A DNA stretch of 64,000 nt from Pseudomonas sp. PICF141 (lineage in GTDB: Bacteria > Pseudomonadota > Gammaproteobacteria > Pseudomonadales > Pseudomonadaceae): contig NZ_MUNM01000022.1 in assembly GCF_002286815.1 (NCBI RefSeq), positions 1 to 64,000 on the forward strand. The letters are read 5' to 3'. Position numbers and translations under genes: made by a program. A model generated the notes under the pieces. It searched no databases, was not told the DNA's origin, and saw only the letters and a program-made list of their open reading frames with translations. How positions within the stretch are numbered: position 1 is the first letter of the stretch; every line of letters starts with the position of its first letter. Positions 8,788 to 17,657 of the stretch are shown here, piece by piece.

Positions 8788-9966
8788 ATGGGGCAAACAG
8801 CGGCAGCAGACATCACCACAATCGGCCGGATCAGTGCGGTGCCGGCGATTCTTCAGGTGATCAGTGAGTTGACCGGCTTGCGGTTCGCGGCAGTAGCCCG
8901 GGTCACTGAAGATTCCTGGACAGCCTGCGCGGTGCTTGATCGACTGGATTCAGGTTTGAAGGTGGGCGATAAACTGGACCTGGTGCCTACCCTGTGCAAC
9001 GAAGTGCGCCAATACCAGCGCTCGGTGATCATCGACAACGCCAGTGAAGATCCGCTCTACCGCGATCAGTACACGCCAAGTAACTGTCCATTTGAAAGCT
9101 ACATTGCCGTGCCGATTGTGCGCACCGACGGACGTCTTTTCGGCAGCATCTGCGCCCTGGACTCTCATCCTGCGCCACTCAAGTCCAGCACAATCCTGAG
9201 CACCATGGAATCGTTCGCCCGAATGCTCGCGCTGCAAATCGAAGCAGAAGAAACCCGGCAACAGACCGAAGCGGCGCTGGTCCAGGAACGCCGAACCGCC
9301 GAACTGCGCGAACAGTTCATCGCCGTGCTTGGCCATGACCTGCGCAACCCCTTGTTCGCCATCAGCGCCGGCGCCGAAATGCTCCTGCGCAAACTTTCCG
9401 ACCCCGCCAATGAGCAGCGCGCCCGACACATCCTCACCAGCGCCCGACGGGCAACCAAACTGGTGGACGATGTGCTGGACTTTGCCCGGGGGTCATTGGG
9501 CCGAGGCATCCCGGTGAACATCGAGCCATGCCCAGACCTGAGAGATGCGTTGCGGCACGTGATTTCCGAGATCCAGAGCATTCACCCCAAACGCATCATT
9601 CAGTCGTCGATTGGCGACTTGAACAACATCAGTTGCGATCGCGAACGGGTCGCGCAATTGCTATCCAATCTGGTAGCAAACGCCGTTGTCCATGGAGATC
9701 CCCACGGCCCGATCGAAGTCAGTGCAAAGGTCAAGGAAGGACACTTTGTGTTGAGCGTGAAGAACCAGGGGCTGATTGCCGAGGATGCGCTACCGCACCT
9801 GTTCCAGCCCTACTCGAAGCCAACTGGCGGATCACCGCAGGCCGGGCTCGGGCTAGGGTTGTACATTGCCAGTCAGATTGCGCAGTCTCATGGGGGGCGG
9901 CTTGATGTGAAATCAACTCCGTCCGAGGGGACGGAGTTCATGTTTACGCTGGCGTTGGCACAGTAG
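8788..9966 (+). CDS. GAF-domain sensor histidine kinase
   Basis: 392 residues from the ATG at 8788, which has AAGGA just upstream; an upstream TTG at 8767 lacks a ribosome site. Residues about 15-165 form a GAF domain. The HisKA dimerisation helix carries the phospho-acceptor in AVLGHDLRNPLF, and the HATPase_c domain shows the N box (LLSNLVANAVVHG) and G box (GLGLGLYIASQIAQSHGG). No membrane segment is seen, so it is probably a cytoplasmic sensor. No response regulator gene is adjacent. Confidence 0.9.
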   Translation: MGQTAAADITTIGRISAVPAILQVISELTGLRFAAVARVTEDSWTACAVLDRLDSGLKVGDKLDLVPTLCNEVRQYQRSVIIDNASEDPLYRDQYTPSNCPFESYIAVPIVRTDGRLFGSICALDSHPAPLKSSTILSTMESFARMLALQIEAEETRQQTEAALVQERRTAELREQFIAVLGHDLRNPLFAISAGAEMLLRKLSDPANEQRARHILTSARRATKLVDDVLDFARGSLGRGIPVNIEPCPDLRDALRHVISEIQSIHPKRIIQSSIGDLNNISCDRERVAQLLSNLVANAVVHGDPHGPIEVSAKVKEGHFVLSVKNQGLIAEDALPHLFQPYSKPTGGSPQAGLGLGLYIASQIAQSHGGRLDVKSTPSEGTEFMFTLALAQ

Positions 9967-9968
9967 CC

Positions 9969-10334
9969 TCAACGCTCTTCGTTAGCGTGGCTGACGGACG
10001 ATTGGCTGTTAAATACCTCCACCTTGCAACGGAAAGAATCTGAGGTGGAGGTCGTTCCATCCAGATGTTTGATCACGTAGAAAAACTCCCCCGTGCCAGC
10101 GATTAGAGCGAGTTTCTCTTTACTCAAAGAAACGTGCACAGGAAAGGAATCACCTTCTCGATAGACGTGAGAGGCAACCTCGATGTTGCCGCACAATACT
10201 GTGATTCTTTCGCCTGCTTTAAAATGTTCACGTGCCGGAACGACCACTTTCGGAATCAGCGGGTCTGCCTGGTTAACGTAAAGAACAACAATCTGACCGC
10301 CGACAAGTGTCATTGGGCTCAATGTTTCGATCAT
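9969..10334 (-). CDS. Hypothetical protein, possible Ig-like beta domain
   Basis: 121 residues from the ATG at 10334, preceded by a strong AAGGAGG. No signal peptide or membrane helix. The sequence alternates short beta-prone segments (GGQIVVLYVNQ, GERITVLCGN, EFFYVIKHLDG) and resembles single repeats of the bacterial Ig-like/invasin type found in pseudomonad surface proteins, but this is a weak resemblance. Its stop lies three bases from the stop of the convergent kinase gene. Function unknown. Confidence 0.65.
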   Translation of the reverse strand: MIETLSPMTLVGGQIVVLYVNQADPLIPKVVVPAREHFKAGERITVLCGNIEVASHVYREGDSFPVHVSLSKEKLALIAGTGEFFYVIKHLDGTTSTSDSFRCKVEVFNSQSSVSHANEER

Positions 10335-10551
10335 CGCAACCTCCTTGTGAAAGTACTGGCGGGTCAAATAGGCGCGCCAGGCGTTATGTAGCGCTGCGTG
10401 AAAAAACTTGTCTACTGTCAGAAATTACAGGTTGCGGCTGAATCAGGTGACGCAACCGAACGTATTCGATCAACGGTCACCTGAGCATTGCGTATGCCTT
10501 AATTTTCAGGCGGACGTCCTGAAAAGCACGCCGGGCATATTGCCCATTTCA

Positions 10552-12177
10552 CTAAGCACTCAACCGCGCCGTCACTTCATTCAATTGCCCCGACAAGCCA
10601 TGCAGATTGTGGCTGGCCGCTTCGGTGCGCTGCACGTTGTCCAGGTTGGTACTGGCGATGCTGGTGATTTCGGTGAGGTTGCGCGAAATGTCTTCGGCCA
10701 CTGACGTCTGTTCTTCGGCGGCGGTGGCGATCTGGCGGTTCATGTCACGAATGGCTTCCACGGCATGGGTGATGCGCTCGAGCATGGCGCCGGCCTGGGT
10801 CACTTGCTCGACGCTTTCTTCGCTGCGCGACTGGCCGCTTTCTATGGCTTGGGCCGCGTCCATCGCACCGGTTTGCACGGTTTGAATGATCTGGTTGATC
10901 TCGATGATCGACGCTGCCGTGCGCTGGGCCAGGCTGCGCACTTCATCGGCGACCACCGCAAAACCACGCCCGGCTTCACCGGCACGGGCCGCTTCGATAG
11001 CGGCATTGAGCGCCAGCAGGTTGGTCTGCTCGGCGATGCCGCGAATCACTTCCAGCACTTTACCGATGCGCCCGCTGTCGGCTTCCAGACGACGGATGAC
11101 CGTGGCGGTGTTAGCGATTTCGCCGCGCATTTGGGTGATGGTGTGAATGGTGCCCTGCATGACTTTTTCGCCCTGCTGGGCGGATTGATCGGCGTCATCG
11201 GCCGCCCGTGCCGCGTCCGCTGCGTGGCGCGCGACTTCTTGTGCGGTGGCGGACATTTCGTTCATCGCCGTGGCCACTTGATCGGTGCGATTGAATTGCT
11301 CGTTGGTGCCGCTGGCCATGAGGCCGGCAATCGAATTCAGCTCGCCGCTGGCGCTGTCCAGGTCCGTCGCGCTGCGCTGCAAACGGCTGAAGGTTTCGGC
11401 GAGGAAATCGCGCAAGGTGTTGGCGGCTCTCGCCAGGTTGCCCAATTCATCCTGACGATGGCTGGCCACGCGCTCGGCGAAGCGCCCTTGGCTGAGTTGT
11501 GCCACGTAGTCGATCAGCTTGCGAATCGGTTCCACCAGGTTGCGGTTGACCAGCCACAGACTCAACAGGCCAATCAGCAGGCCCGATACCAGCATCACCA
11601 CAAGCCCCAACCACACCGTCCGATCGGCGCTGGCGCTGATCAGCTTCGATTGCTCGGTGCCCTGCTTGCGCAACTCACTGACCAACTCGCTCATCTGCTC
11701 ACTGGCTGCACGGTCCACACCCTTGACCGCGTTGTCGCCGGCTGTCGGGTCGGCACCGGCGGCTACGTAGGCGTCACGGCCCTTCTGATAGGCCACCCCT
11801 AGTACACGATGCTCTTCACGCAGGCGTTCGATGCGAGTCTTGAGTTGCGGCTCGATGCCCTTCTGCCCGGCCAGTTCACCGAGGATGCCCTGCACATCGC
11901 GCTGGCGGTCCTCGAACTGCTTCCAGTATTTGTCCAGGTTCGCAGGTTCCTTGCCGCGCAGCAGAACGTTTTTCCACTCCTGAACCTGCACCTTGAATTG
12001 CAGGTTGGCTTCATCGATCAATTGCGAGGTGTGCAACGGACCTTCAATCAGGTTCGCGTAGTTCTGAACGCCATTGGACAGGAAGTGAAAGCAGGCCAAA
12101 GCGATCAGCAACATCGCCAACAGGCTGCCGCTCAACAGGGCGAGGATTTGCGCTCTCAGGGATTTTTGCAAAAACAT
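10552..12177 (-). CDS. Methyl-accepting chemotaxis protein
   Basis: 541 residues. One membrane helix near residues 10-32, a helical periplasmic domain of about 150 residues (four-helix-bundle type), a second helix near 190-210, a HAMP domain, and a long cytoplasmic signalling domain. The receptor tip is canonical ([20 protein letters not shown] followed by [20 protein letters not shown]). It therefore signals through CheA/CheW in response to an unknown ligand. No che genes are nearby. The periplasmic domain is the part that sets specificity and shows no recognisable PAS or Cache motif. Confidence 0.93.
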   Translation of the reverse strand: MFLQKSLRAQILALLSGSLLAMLLIALACFHFLSNGVQNYANLIEGPLHTSQLIDEANLQFKVQVQEWKNVLLRGKEPANLDKYWKQFEDRQRDVQGILGELAGQKGIEPQLKTRIERLREEHRVLGVAYQKGRDAYVAAGADPTAGDNAVKGVDRAASEQMSELVSELRKQGTEQSKLISASADRTVWLGLVVMLVSGLLIGLLSLWLVNRNLVEPIRKLIDYVAQLSQGRFAERVASHRQDELGNLARAANTLRDFLAETFSRLQRSATDLDSASGELNSIAGLMASGTNEQFNRTDQVATAMNEMSATAQEVARHAADAARAADDADQSAQQGEKVMQGTIHTITQMRGEIANTATVIRRLEADSGRIGKVLEVIRGIAEQTNLLALNAAIEAARAGEAGRGFAVVADEVRSLAQRTAASIIEINQIIQTVQTGAMDAAQAIESGQSRSEESVEQVTQAGAMLERITHAVEAIRDMNRQIATAAEEQTSVAEDISRNLTEITSIASTNLDNVQRTEAASHNLHGLSGQLNEVTARLSA

Positions 12178-12374
12178 TCGAGTGGTATCTCATGACAGGG
12201 ATAAGGCACGCCCAAGTGGCGTGCAAGATGTCCGGACATCCCTGTCAGCGACGCTGGTTCACCACCAGCATCGCAAGATCGACATCAGCGTCATCGGCGG
12301 GCCAGAGCCTTTCTTGAGCCCTTCCGACCATCGGTAAGAGGCCGGATTTGCGGCGCCCTCCTGTCACAAAACCT

Positions 12375-12845
12375 TCAAGGCAGATTGCGATGATGCGGCT
12401 CAAGCGAACCAACCTCGCACACTCTGCGCACCAAAAACCGCTCACGCACCACGTCATAACCCCAGTGGTACACGTAGGTGTAGGGCAGGAAAAACAGCAA
12501 CACGCCGATGTCCAGCAGCAATGCCTGCCACAGGCTGACCTGCAACCACCAGGCAATCAACGGCACACCGAACGCCACCAGGCCGCCTTCGAACAACAGC
12601 GCATGCACCCCACGCACCCAAGCGCTACGCACAATCGCCAAGCGCTTGAGCAACCGGTCGAACAGGCCGTTGAAGACCACGTTCCAAGCCAGCGCCAGGG
12701 CTGCAATGGCCAGGGTGACCGCACCCATTTCCAGCATGGGTTTGTCCATGATCCAGGCCAGCAGCGGGGTACAGATCAATATCGCCAGCAGTTCGAAACC
12801 GATGGCCTGAAAAATTCGTTCAGTGATGGATTTGTTGGCGTTCAT
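12375..12845 (-). CDS. PACE-family (AceI-like) multidrug/biocide efflux protein
   Basis: 156 residues from the ATG at 12845, with GGGGAG upstream. Four membrane helices in two tandem bacterial transmembrane pair repeats: ITERIFQAIGFELLAILICT opens the first, and an ALLFEGGLVAFGVPLIAWWL segment the second. This is the layout of AceI-type proton-driven exporters of chlorhexidine and related cations. A LysR gene starts 92 bases away in the opposite direction, the usual arrangement for PACE genes, and probably regulates it. Confidence 0.88.
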   Translation of the reverse strand: MNANKSITERIFQAIGFELLAILICTPLLAWIMDKPMLEMGAVTLAIAALALAWNVVFNGLFDRLLKRLAIVRSAWVRGVHALLFEGGLVAFGVPLIAWWLQVSLWQALLLDIGVLLFFLPYTYVYHWGYDVVRERFLVRRVCEVGSLEPHHRNLP

Positions 12846-12936
12846 GGCCAGGACTCCCCTGAGTGACTGTGGTTGCCATGATCGGGGGTCAGGCCGATAC
12901 TTCATAACCAATAACCATCGACCAAGGCGATAGTTC

Positions 12937-13791
12937 ATGGCTTCCCACGAAGTGCTGCTGGCGTTTGTCCAGGCGGCGACTCAAGGTTCGTTTTCCGCCG
13001 CGGCGCGCAAGCTCGGTCGCAGTCAGTCGACCATCAGCGCCGCGGTGGCCAGCCTGGAAATCGACCTTGATCTCGTCCTCTTCGACCGCAGTAGCCGCAA
13101 GCCGAGCCTGACCCCGGCCGGGCATGTCATGTTGCAACGGGCCGAAGAAATTCTGGCCGCCACCAGCCGTCTGGAAATGACCGCCAGCCAACTGTCCCAA
13201 GGCGTCGAGCCGAAGCTGACGGTGGCAATATCCGACACCTATCAGTCCGACCGTTTTGAAGCGGCGCTCAGTGCTTTTGAGCAGCGCTATCCCGACCTGG
13301 AACTGGAATGCCTGATCGCCGAATGCGATGACTTGGTGGCATTGGTGCAACGGGGTCGAGCGCACGTTGCCTTCGCCGAGAGGCAGGACAGTTACCCACC
13401 AGACCTGGTCAGTTCGACGGTGGACGAGCGCACGGAAATCGCTCTGTTCGTGTCCCACGCTCACCCGTTGGCGAAACTGACCGACATCGATCAGGACGTG
13501 CTGCAACAGCACCGTGAGCTGCGTCTGGCGACGATCGTCAATCCGTATGAAAGCCGGGCGAAGGGACGTGTCTGGTCGGCACCCAGTTACCTGATGCTGC
13601 TGGAAATGGCCCAGGGCGGATTCGGCTGGGCGCCGTTGCCTCGGTGGTTGGTGGGGCGGTTCGGGGCTGGCTCATTGGTGGAACTGAATGGGCGCGGCTG
13701 GCCGAAAACGGTGTACGTCGATGCGCTGTGGTCGCGGCTGCACCCGCCGGGGCCGGCGGGGAGTTGGTTGCTTGGCAAGATGTTGGAGTGA
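12937..13791 (+). CDS. LysR-type regulator, divergent to the PACE gene
   Basis: 284 residues. The N-terminal winged HTH is typical (AFVQAATQGSFSAAARKLGR, then SQSTISAAVASLEIDL and the wing LFDRSSRKPSLTPAG). The periplasmic-binding-protein-like effector domain follows. Its divergent partner encodes a PACE efflux protein, so it probably senses an efflux substrate or related metabolite and activates that gene from the shared 92-base space. Confidence 0.9.
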   Translation: MASHEVLLAFVQAATQGSFSAAARKLGRSQSTISAAVASLEIDLDLVLFDRSSRKPSLTPAGHVMLQRAEEILAATSRLEMTASQLSQGVEPKLTVAISDTYQSDRFEAALSAFEQRYPDLELECLIAECDDLVALVQRGRAHVAFAERQDSYPPDLVSSTVDERTEIALFVSHAHPLAKLTDIDQDVLQQHRELRLATIVNPYESRAKGRVWSAPSYLMLLEMAQGGFGWAPLPRWLVGRFGAGSLVELNGRGWPKTVYVDALWSRLHPPGPAGSWLLGKMLE

Positions 13792-13794
13792 AGG

Positions 13795-13910
13795 TCTTGC
13801 GGGCCCCTTCGCGGGCAAGCCTCGCTCCTACAGATTCGGGTCGAATCGCAGAGGTGTGATCAACTCAATCCTGTAGGAGCGAGGCTTGCCCGCGAAGGGG
13901 CCCGCAAGAT
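13795..13910. repeat. REP-type inverted repeat pair
   Basis: CTTGCGGGCCCCTTCGCGGG leads an arm of about 40 bases whose exact reverse complement ends at 13910. It lies between the convergent LysR and sigma factor genes and probably serves as a shared 3'-end structure. Confidence 0.88.
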
Positions 13911-13914
13911 CACA

Positions 13915-15150
13915 TCACTCCAACGCCCGCAGCCGCCCCTCGATAAACCGCCGCTCCGGCACTTGCTGCGTCAATTCCAGCGCCCGCTCATACGCCGCTC
14001 GCGCCTCTTCCACCCTCCCCAACTGCCGGTAAAACTCTGCCCGCGCCGAATGCGCCAGGTGGTAATCCAGCAATTCGCCCCGCGCCAGAATCCCTTCGAC
14101 CAACATCAAACCCGCCAACGGGCCATCGCGTTTGGCCAGCGCCGCCGCGCGGTTGAGTTCGATCACCGGTGACGGCACGGCCCGCAGCAGCACGTCATAC
14201 AGACCGACAATCTGCGGCCAGTCTGTCTGCGCTGCAGTGGGCGCTTCGGCATGCACCGCCGCAATCGCCGCTTGCAGGCAATAAGGCCCGAAACGCCGCG
14301 TTGTCAGCGCCCGCTCCACCAATGCGCAACCTTCGGCAATCAACTCGGCGTTCCACAATGAGCGATCCTGTTCATCCAGCACAATCAGTTCACCGCTCGA
14401 TGAAGTCCTGGCCAGACGCCGGGACTCATGCAACAGCATCAGTGCCAGCAACCCCATCACCTCCGGTTCGGGGAGCAATTCCATCAACAACCGGCCGAGA
14501 CGAATCGCTTCACGCGTCAGGTCTTCGCGGGTCAATTCGTTGCCGATGGACGCCGAGTAGCCTTCATTGAACACCAGGTAAATCACCCGCAGCACACTGT
14601 CGAGACGTTCGGGCAATTCCGTCAGTGTGGGCACCTGATAAGGGATTTTCGCGTCACGAATCTTCGCCTTGGCCCGCACGATGCGCTGGGCGATAGTGGC
14701 GGGCGCCGAGAGAAAAGCCCGGGCGATTTCCTCAGTGGTCAGGTCGCAGACTTCGCGCAGGGTCAACGGCACTTGAGCGTCCGCCGCCAATGCCGGGTGA
14801 CAACAGGTGAAGATCAGCCGCAAGCGATCGTCTTCCACGTCTTCGTCACTCCAGTCAGCCTGCTCCAGCGCTTGCAGTTGAGCGATCAACATCGGTCGGG
14901 ACGCATTAAAACGCGCGCGTCGGCGCAACACATCGATGGCCTTGAAGCGCCCGGTGGACACGAGCCAGGTGCGCGGGTTGTCCGGCACACCGTCACGCTG
15001 CCAGCGTTCGACCGCGACGAAGAACGCCTCGTGCAGCGCTTCTTCGGCGAGGTCGAAATCGCCGAGCAGACGGATCAAAGTCGCCAGAATCCGCCGCGAC
15101 TCTTCGCGGTAGACCTGCTCGACTCGCGCCCGTACCGATTCGCCGGGCAT
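13915..15150 (-). CDS. ECF42-type RNA polymerase sigma factor with long C-terminal extension
   Basis: 411 residues. The first 170 or so hold sigma-70 region 2 (DLAEEALHEAFFVAVERWQR) and region 4 (LTLREVCDLTTEEIARAFLS). The remaining 230 residues are a helical, TPR-like extension. An ECF sigma of this length paired with a DGPF/YciI protein is the hallmark of group ECF42, in which the extension, not an anti-sigma protein, is thought to control activity. The gene is last of a three-gene unit with a DGPF protein and an NTF2-like protein. No signal can be named. Confidence 0.88.
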   Translation of the reverse strand: MPGESVRARVEQVYREESRRILATLIRLLGDFDLAEEALHEAFFVAVERWQRDGVPDNPRTWLVSTGRFKAIDVLRRRARFNASRPMLIAQLQALEQADWSDEDVEDDRLRLIFTCCHPALAADAQVPLTLREVCDLTTEEIARAFLSAPATIAQRIVRAKAKIRDAKIPYQVPTLTELPERLDSVLRVIYLVFNEGYSASIGNELTREDLTREAIRLGRLLMELLPEPEVMGLLALMLLHESRRLARTSSSGELIVLDEQDRSLWNAELIAEGCALVERALTTRRFGPYCLQAAIAAVHAEAPTAAQTDWPQIVGLYDVLLRAVPSPVIELNRAAALAKRDGPLAGLMLVEGILARGELLDYHLAHSARAEFYRQLGRVEEARAAYERALELTQQVPERRFIEGRLRALE

Positions 15151-15226
15151 CAGTGCGGCGTGCCTTCGGCGGGCTTTCGTTGCTGGGATGGCAGACTCAT
15201 CAAAACACTCCTGTTGTACCGGTTAT

Positions 15227-15571
15227 TCAAGGATTCAACTGACGAACAGGCCGCACCTCGACACAGCCGACCCGTGCCGCCGGAATATTGCCGGCGACCT
15301 GCAGGGCTTCATTGAGGTCCTTGGCATCGATCAAATAGAAGCCAGCCAATTGCTCCTTGGTTTCAGCGAACGGACCATCGGTAATCGACATCTTGCCGTT
15401 GCGCATGCGCACGGTGGTCGCGGTCTGTACCGACTCCAGCGCTTCGGCGGCGAGCATCCGCCCACTGCCCTGGATCGACTCGGCGTAGGCCATGCATTCA
15501 GCGTCCTTGGGGCTGTCGGGCAGCGAGTGCAACTCGTGCTCGTTGCTGTAGACCAGGCATAAATACTTCAT
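15227..15571 (-). CDS. YciI/DGPF-domain protein, ECF42 partner
   Basis: 114 residues from the ATG at 15571. It contains the eponymous motif in ITDGPFAETKEQLAGFYLID, the YCII-related ferredoxin-like fold. Genes of this family accompany ECF42 sigma factors across actinobacteria and proteobacteria. Their biochemical role is not settled. It lies 76 bases upstream of the sigma gene on the same strand and is probably co-transcribed from the promoter before the NTF2-like gene. Confidence 0.9.
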   Translation of the reverse strand: MKYLCLVYSNEHELHSLPDSPKDAECMAYAESIQGSGRMLAAEALESVQTATTVRMRNGKMSITDGPFAETKEQLAGFYLIDAKDLNEALQVAGNIPAARVGCVEVRPVRQLNP

Positions 15572-15684
15572 GGGGGCTCTCCATTTCTTGGGGACTGTGC
15601 CCTGATCGAACGGATCAACTATGGCTGCAGATGGGTGCTTTGGCGCTGCTTTCCGATAAACAGCCCAACGAATCAGATCGAGCG

Positions 15685-16110
15685 TCAGGGTTCCAGATTG
15701 AACAGGGTCGCGCCGCTCGTCATGTCGAACGGTGCCGACCAATGTTCGTGAACGATCTGCCATAAGCCCGCTTCCTGGCGGTAGCACGCGGTGACGCGCA
15801 TCCAGCAGGCCTGGGTTTCACCCTTTTCATTGGTGCCGCCGCAATGCGCCAGCCAGTGAGCGAAAGCGATCTCCTGCGACGACACGATGTCGATCTCGTG
15901 GAACTCGAAAATGTGCGGGCCAGGGCACATCTCCATGCATTCCTGCCAATGCGCCCGGTAAGCCTCCTTGCCCTTGAATTGCAGGGCCTTGACCGCGTCG
16001 AAGGAAACGATGTCATCGGCGTACAGGGCCATGACCTTTTCCACGTCCTTGGCCATGACTGCCTGGCGATAGGTATCGATCAGGCTACGAATCTGGGTCT
16101 GAGCATTCAT
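15685..16110 (-). CDS. NTF2-like (SnoaL/DUF4440-type) protein
   Basis: 141 residues from the ATG at 16110. The cone-shaped NTF2/SnoaL fold is indicated by the N-terminal helix IRSLIDTYRQAVMAKDVEKV, the following ALYADDIVSFD strand and the closing VHEHWSAPFDM. Members act as small-molecule isomerases, hydrolases or binding proteins; no catalytic pair can be assigned with confidence. It is first of the ECF42 unit and directly follows the predicted ECF42 promoter. Confidence 0.82.
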   Translation of the reverse strand: MNAQTQIRSLIDTYRQAVMAKDVEKVMALYADDIVSFDAVKALQFKGKEAYRAHWQECMEMCPGPHIFEFHEIDIVSSQEIAFAHWLAHCGGTNEKGETQACWMRVTACYRQEAGLWQIVHEHWSAPFDMTSGATLFNLEP

Positions 16111-16148
16111 GATGGTTCTCCGTGTTTTTTTTGTTGAAGACACCCTTA

Positions 16149-16175
16149 GTCGACTGACGATCCGCCAAATCGACA
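16149..16175 (-). promoter_or_regulatory. Predicted ECF42-type promoter
   Basis: On the minus strand TGTCGA (16170-16175) is followed after 17 bases by CGAC (16149-16152), about 40 bases before the NTF2-like start. From memory, ECF42 promoters have TGTCGA at -35 and a CGA-type -10, so this fits autoregulation of the unit by its own sigma factor. I found no second copy before the DGPF or sigma genes. Confidence 0.6.
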
Positions 16176-16251
16176 ACGGAAATAAAAATAATCCATGGGA
16201 GCAAATTCGCTAGAATCCGAAGCTCATTTCCGTTGGAAAAAGGACACTCCA

Positions 16252-16737
16252 GTGACAGCCCGACTCGTCCCTTACGAAAGCCTGAGCGCCCTGCAGCGTC
16301 AACAGGTCGAGGCAATCGAAATCCACGCCGAACAAATCCGGTTCTCCGGCGACATTCATGGTGCATTGCATACTTTGCTGTCCAAGCCTGGCCCTGGGGT
16401 CAAAGGCTTCGCGCTGCTGGTTGAGGATGCTCCGGTGGCCTTCCTGCTGCTCAAGCGCCCGCCGGTGCTGCCGGACTGGGCCGACGAACACAGCGCCACT
16501 TTGCATGCCCTGCAAGTTGATCGCCGAGCCCAGGGCAAAGGCTATGGCAAAGCCTGCCTGCAAGCCCTGCCCGAGGCGGCGCGCCAGGCCTGGCCGGAAA
16601 TCAAAGGACTGGAGTTATCGGTGGATGCGGACAATGAATCGGCCATCGCGCTGTATGCCAAATACGGCTTTGTCGACAGCGGCGAAGCGTACAAGGGCCG
16701 GATCGGTTATGAACGGCGGATGGGGCTGGTTTTCTGA
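16252..16737 (+). CDS. GNAT-family N-acetyltransferase
   Basis: 161 residues from a GTG at 16252, chosen for AAAAAGGA about 8 bases upstream; an in-frame ATG at 16195 would add 19 residues of poor conservation. The acetyl-CoA loop is visible as LQVDRRAQGKGYGKACLQAL (Q/R-x-x-G-x-G/A), followed by LSVDADNESAIALYAKYGF, the usual motif B. Substrate unknown. It is followed 18 bases later by a flavin-reductase-like gene, possibly in one operon. Confidence 0.88.
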   Translation: MTARLVPYESLSALQRQQVEAIEIHAEQIRFSGDIHGALHTLLSKPGPGVKGFALLVEDAPVAFLLLKRPPVLPDWADEHSATLHALQVDRRAQGKGYGKACLQALPEAARQAWPEIKGLELSVDADNESAIALYAKYGFVDSGEAYKGRIGYERRMGLVF

Positions 16738-16755
16738 TTCGTAAAGGGATGAACG

Positions 16756-17361
16756 ATGTTGAATTCAATCGAAGCGCTGGAAGCGATCTACGGCCAGCCC
16801 CATGACCGCGCGGTGCGCAAGCAGATCCCGTTTCTGAACGAGGACTATCAGGCGATGGTCCGCGCCTCGCCACTGGTGATTATCAGCTCGGTAGGCCCCG
16901 ACGGCCTGGACGGCTCGCCGCGTGGCGATACGCCGGGTTTCGTGCGGATCGTCGATGAACGCACGCTGGCGATTCCGGATCGACCGGGCAACAACCGCAT
17001 CGACACGCTGCGCAATGTCGTGCTCGATTCGCGGGTATCGCTGCTGTTCATCATCCCGGGGATCGGCGAGACACTGCGGGTCAACGGCACAGCCCAGATC
17101 AGCGCCGAGCCCGAGTTGCTGGAGAGTTTTGCAGTCAATGGTAAACCGGCGCGCACGGTGATGCTGGTGACGGTGCAAGCGGCGTATTTCCACTGCTCGA
17201 AAGCGATTGTGCGTTCGGATCTGTGGAACCCGCACAAACACCTCGAACGCTCTGCGCTGCCGACTGCCGGGGCATTTCACAAGCGCCTGAACGATGGACT
17301 GTTCGATGCCGAGGCGTATGACCGGGAAGCACCGGTGAGAGTGCGAGATAGTCTTTACTGA
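16756..17361 (+). CDS. Pyridoxamine-5'-phosphate-oxidase-like FMN protein (MSMEG_1061 type)
   Basis: 201 residues. The split-barrel FMN-binding fold is shown by SPLVIISSVGPDGLDGSPRG and DRPGNNRIDTLRNVVLDSR followed by VSLLFIIPGIGETLRVNG. The C-terminal AAYFHCSKAIVRSDLWNP is typical of the subgroup related to alkanal or phosphohydrolase-associated flavoproteins. It probably binds FMN or F420-like cofactor; the reaction is unknown. It is the last core gene before the AT-rich cluster. Confidence 0.8.
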   Translation: MLNSIEALEAIYGQPHDRAVRKQIPFLNEDYQAMVRASPLVIISSVGPDGLDGSPRGDTPGFVRIVDERTLAIPDRPGNNRIDTLRNVVLDSRVSLLFIIPGIGETLRVNGTAQISAEPELLESFAVNGKPARTVMLVTVQAAYFHCSKAIVRSDLWNPHKHLERSALPTAGAFHKRLNDGLFDAEAYDREAPVRVRDSLY

Positions 17362-17657
17362 TACGACGCCCCCAACTTTACTCCTACAACCTCTCGGGCT
17401 ATGAACTGTAGGAATAATCTTCCAAAGAAAAAACAAAGTTTCTTTCCTGGATTGAATACCTGGAAATCAATCCCTGTAAGACACTTCTGATTTTTTGTAT
17501 AAGTATTGACGACCTGCGCATATCGACACTAGGGTTCAGTACATGAGTACTATTACTTCTGAGCGGTGAGACGGGCCCAAGTAAAATACTTGCCACTATT
17601 CCTTTGGAGTGAAGCCTCTCACAACTTACAAAACCATTGCACAGGGAGTATTAGGCA
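17362..17657. other. Left junction of the AT-rich cluster
   Basis: This space contains a degenerate inverted repeat (17380-17415, ACTCCTACA facing TGTAGGAAT) that looks like a decayed REP core, after which base composition becomes markedly AT-rich. I see no tRNA, integrase gene or convincing direct repeat shared with the right edge near 23.87 kb. Confidence 0.5.
17506..17535 (+). promoter_or_regulatory. Possible sigma-70 promoter of the AT-rich operon
   Basis: TTGACG at 17506 and TAGGGT at 17530 are separated by 18 bases, about 125 bases ahead of the first gene. The -10 element is poor (only TA and the final T match), so this is a weak call. Confidence 0.25.
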
